Assembly: GCA_965140735.1 (NCBI GenBank)
Contig: OZ223306.1
Location: 2,108,001-2,172,000, forward strand
Direction: 5' to 3'
DNA length: 64,000 bases
Source: Fusibacter_A sp965140735
GTDB taxonomy: Bacteria; Bacillota; Clostridia; Peptostreptococcales; Acidaminobacteraceae
Within the stretch, counting starts at the first letter, position 1. The number at the start of each line of letters is the position of its first letter. Shown one piece after another: positions 62,596 through 64,000 of the stretch. Under the pieces are notes generated by a model. The model had not been told where the DNA came from and made no database searches. It was given only the letters and a program-made list of their open reading frames with translations. A program made the translations under genes and the position numbers.

Positions 62596-62734
62596 GTTTC
62601 TACCTGCCAAGAATTTTTATTCTTGTCCTCCTTTAATTTTATTAACCGTTTTATTTAGCGCATCAACTATTTGAATCGTATCTATATTATACCTGTTTTA
62701 AGCTACTTGCACCAAAAAACTCATTAGATTATAA

Positions 62735-62762
62735 AAGCTGTTTAGATTGCTCTAAACAGCTT
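62735..62762 (-). terminator. Terminator after the partial chemoreceptor gene
   Basis: AAGCTGTTTAGA and TCTAAACAGCTT form a perfect 12-bp stem around four bases; a modest T-run follows on the minus strand. Confidence 0.78.
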
Positions 62763-62818
62763 CTCATCAAGGATTACCCTTAACCATTTAAATAGATTTG
62801 CATTTTACAGGCATACGA

Positions 62819-64000
62819 TCATATTTTAAAGGCTTTTGTTTTTTCATCTAATTTCACTGCTATTTTTTCGAGTTCTTTTGCTTCAGTACTGATCATCTTA
62901 ACCATGTCGTCTTGAACTTCAATTCTAGCCGCAATTTCTTGTGAAGTCGCTGCACTTTCTTGGATGACTGCTGAGATACTCTCAAGTGATTCAGAGGCAG
63001 ATTCTTTAGCAACATCGATACTTTCATTGACTTTGATCAAGTCACGAACTTCTCCAAAAGTAGTTTTGACGCTTAAAGATATTGTCTTTAATGCCTTATT
63101 GGCATCTTCAAGTTTAGAATCAGCTTCGCTTAGCTGGTGTGTGGATAAATCAATTCCACTTTTAACACCATCTACACTATTGATAATAGAAGTGGTAATC
63201 GTGTTGATATTACCTATAGATGATGTCGTTTGCTCTGATAATTTTCTAATTTCTTCAGCCACAACTGCAAATCCTTTTCCATGCTCTCCTGCTCGTGCAG
63301 CTTCTATTGAAGCATTGAGAGCAAGAAGATTCGTCTGCTCTGCAATACTCTGAATGACAGTTAGGATATTGCTGATTTCATGAGTGCTTTTTAACAACTC
63401 ATCAACAGTAACACCCAATTCATTGTTCGCGGAAACGGATTGCTTGAAAGCACTTGTCATAGTCTTTAAGCTCTGATTAGATGATTCTTGATTTTGATCA
63501 ATGATTTTCGTGTTTTCAAAGATACTGGAAGATATGGCTTGATTTCTTTCAAGAAAATCCGAAAGTTTTCTAAGTTCACTTACAGTCTGGTTAACATCTT
63601 TAGCCTGTTGCTGTATGCCATCAACAAATTCTGTAAATCCCATATTAATATCATTTATAGTCTCAGAACCGCTTGATGCATTTTTACCCAACTCTGTAGA
63701 TTTTGCAGCAAGTTGTGTAGAAGTCGTTTTTAGAGAGCTAATCATCACATTAAAGGTGGTCACCAATTCCTTAATGGCTCTTCCCAGTTGTCCAGTTTCA
63801 TCACTCTGAGATAATGATTTCTGGTTGACAATCACTTTTTCACTAAAATCATTATTTGCCATTTCATTTATGATTTCTGTAAATTCTTTGATAGGTTTTG
63901 AAATACTCTTGTTGAAGGTAAAGATGATCACAAGAATAATTCCAATAATTAACAACAAAATCAGGCCATTGATTACCATGACTCTTGCGATCAAACTATT
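62819..64000 (-). CDS. Methyl-accepting chemotaxis protein, 5' end outside window
   Basis: The frame is open to the window edge, so the N-terminal sensor is missing. What is present is the second membrane segment (VINGLILLLIIGIILVIIF), a HAMP domain (SISKPIKEFTEIINEMANND) and the signalling domain with tip AIEAARAGEHGKGFAVVAEEIRKLSEQT (its first residue here reads SIEAARAG). The C-terminus lacks a CheR-binding pentapeptide. It is a paralog of the receptor at 21378-23361. Confidence 0.92.
   Translation of the reverse strand, partial: NSLIARVMVINGLILLLIIGIILVIIFTFNKSISKPIKEFTEIINEMANNDFSEKVIVNQKSLSQSDETGQLGRAIKELVTTFNVMISSLKTTSTQLAAKSTELGKNASSGSETINDINMGFTEFVDGIQQQAKDVNQTVSELRKLSDFLERNQAISSSIFENTKIIDQNQESSNQSLKTMTSAFKQSVSANNELGVTVDELLKSTHEISNILTVIQSIAEQTNLLALNASIEAARAGEHGKGFAVVAEEIRKLSEQTTSSIGNINTITTSIINSVDGVKSGIDLSTHQLSEADSKLEDANKALKTISLSVKTTFGEVRDLIKVNESIDVAKESASESLESISAVIQESAATSQEIAARIEVQDDMVKMISTEAKELEKIAVKLDEKTKAFKI

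Noticed and set aside
63964..64000. A complete chemoreceptor starting at 63994
   Set aside because: The frame stays open to the window edge and the protein would lack its sensor domain and first membrane helix, so it is a partial gene.

Overview
The window reads as a low-GC Gram-positive anaerobe, most likely a member of the Clostridia. The evidence is AT-rich DNA, strong GGAGG-type ribosome binding sites, ATGA-type gene overlaps, a PyrR-type attenuator before a uracil permease, HelD, an AgrC/AgrA-like signalling locus, a sodium-pump decarboxylase cluster and a molybdenum aldehyde oxidoreductase of the anaerobic Mop type. This is inference from gene families; no rRNA or tRNA gene is visible.

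Layout. (a) 1-1633: the 3' part of a biotin-dependent, Na+-translocating decarboxylase operon on the minus strand (beta subunit cut by the window edge, biotin carrier, small membrane anchor) with a good sigma-A promoter and overlapping palindromes in its leader. (b) 1969-6866: a flavodoxin/ferredoxin protein, a PhoR/PhoP-like two-component pair and a MATE exporter. (c) 7090-20848: a minus-strand operon of thirteen tightly packed genes. A MoeA-like protein and a 918-residue molybdenum aldehyde oxidoreductase lead it. Maturation-type genes follow: a flavin/Fe-S dicluster protein, zinc-ribbon protein, methyltransferase, C-GCAxxG-C-C protein, XdhC, NTP transferase-HD fusion, radical SAM protein, AMP-forming ligase and histidine phosphatase. 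Two unrecognised metal-binding-type small proteins close it. (d) 20849-25810: the control region. A consensus sigma-54 promoter lies ahead of a possible leader peptide, a terminator/antiterminator and a folded, probably pseudoknotted leader. Beyond it are a frameshifted chemoreceptor and an AcoR-like sigma-54 activator with its own sigma-54 promoter. Three GTGTTACC-type inverted repeats are shared by these intergenic regions. I regard (c) plus (d) as the most interesting part of the window.

(e) 26223-28239: an IS30-family element with 13-bp target duplications, inserted near the 3' end of an already decayed gene. (f) 28324-33785: a 1665-residue secreted repeat protein and a small membrane protein. 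(g) 34208-39459: an AgrC/AgrA-like locus with two intact sensors, one LytTR regulator, a third frameshifted and degenerate sensor, and a relic of a second regulator. (h) 39681-44594: an ABC-2 exporter, acyl-ACP thioesterase and uracil permease. (i) 44772-57503: a PAS-GGDEF cyclase, three paralogous diacylglycerol-type glycosyltransferases, a flippase-like membrane protein, a MocR regulator divergent from an ECF S component, and a second OmpR-type two-component pair. (j) 57660-64000: HelD, an aminotransferase, a small unknown protein, a HAD phosphatase and a chemoreceptor cut by the window edge.

Working model: the sigma-54 activator senses a small molecule through its GAF/PAS region and switches on the molybdenum enzyme together with its cofactor-maturation set. 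The leader adds one or two further RNA-level checks. No function was tested by database search; all assignments come from reading the sequence.
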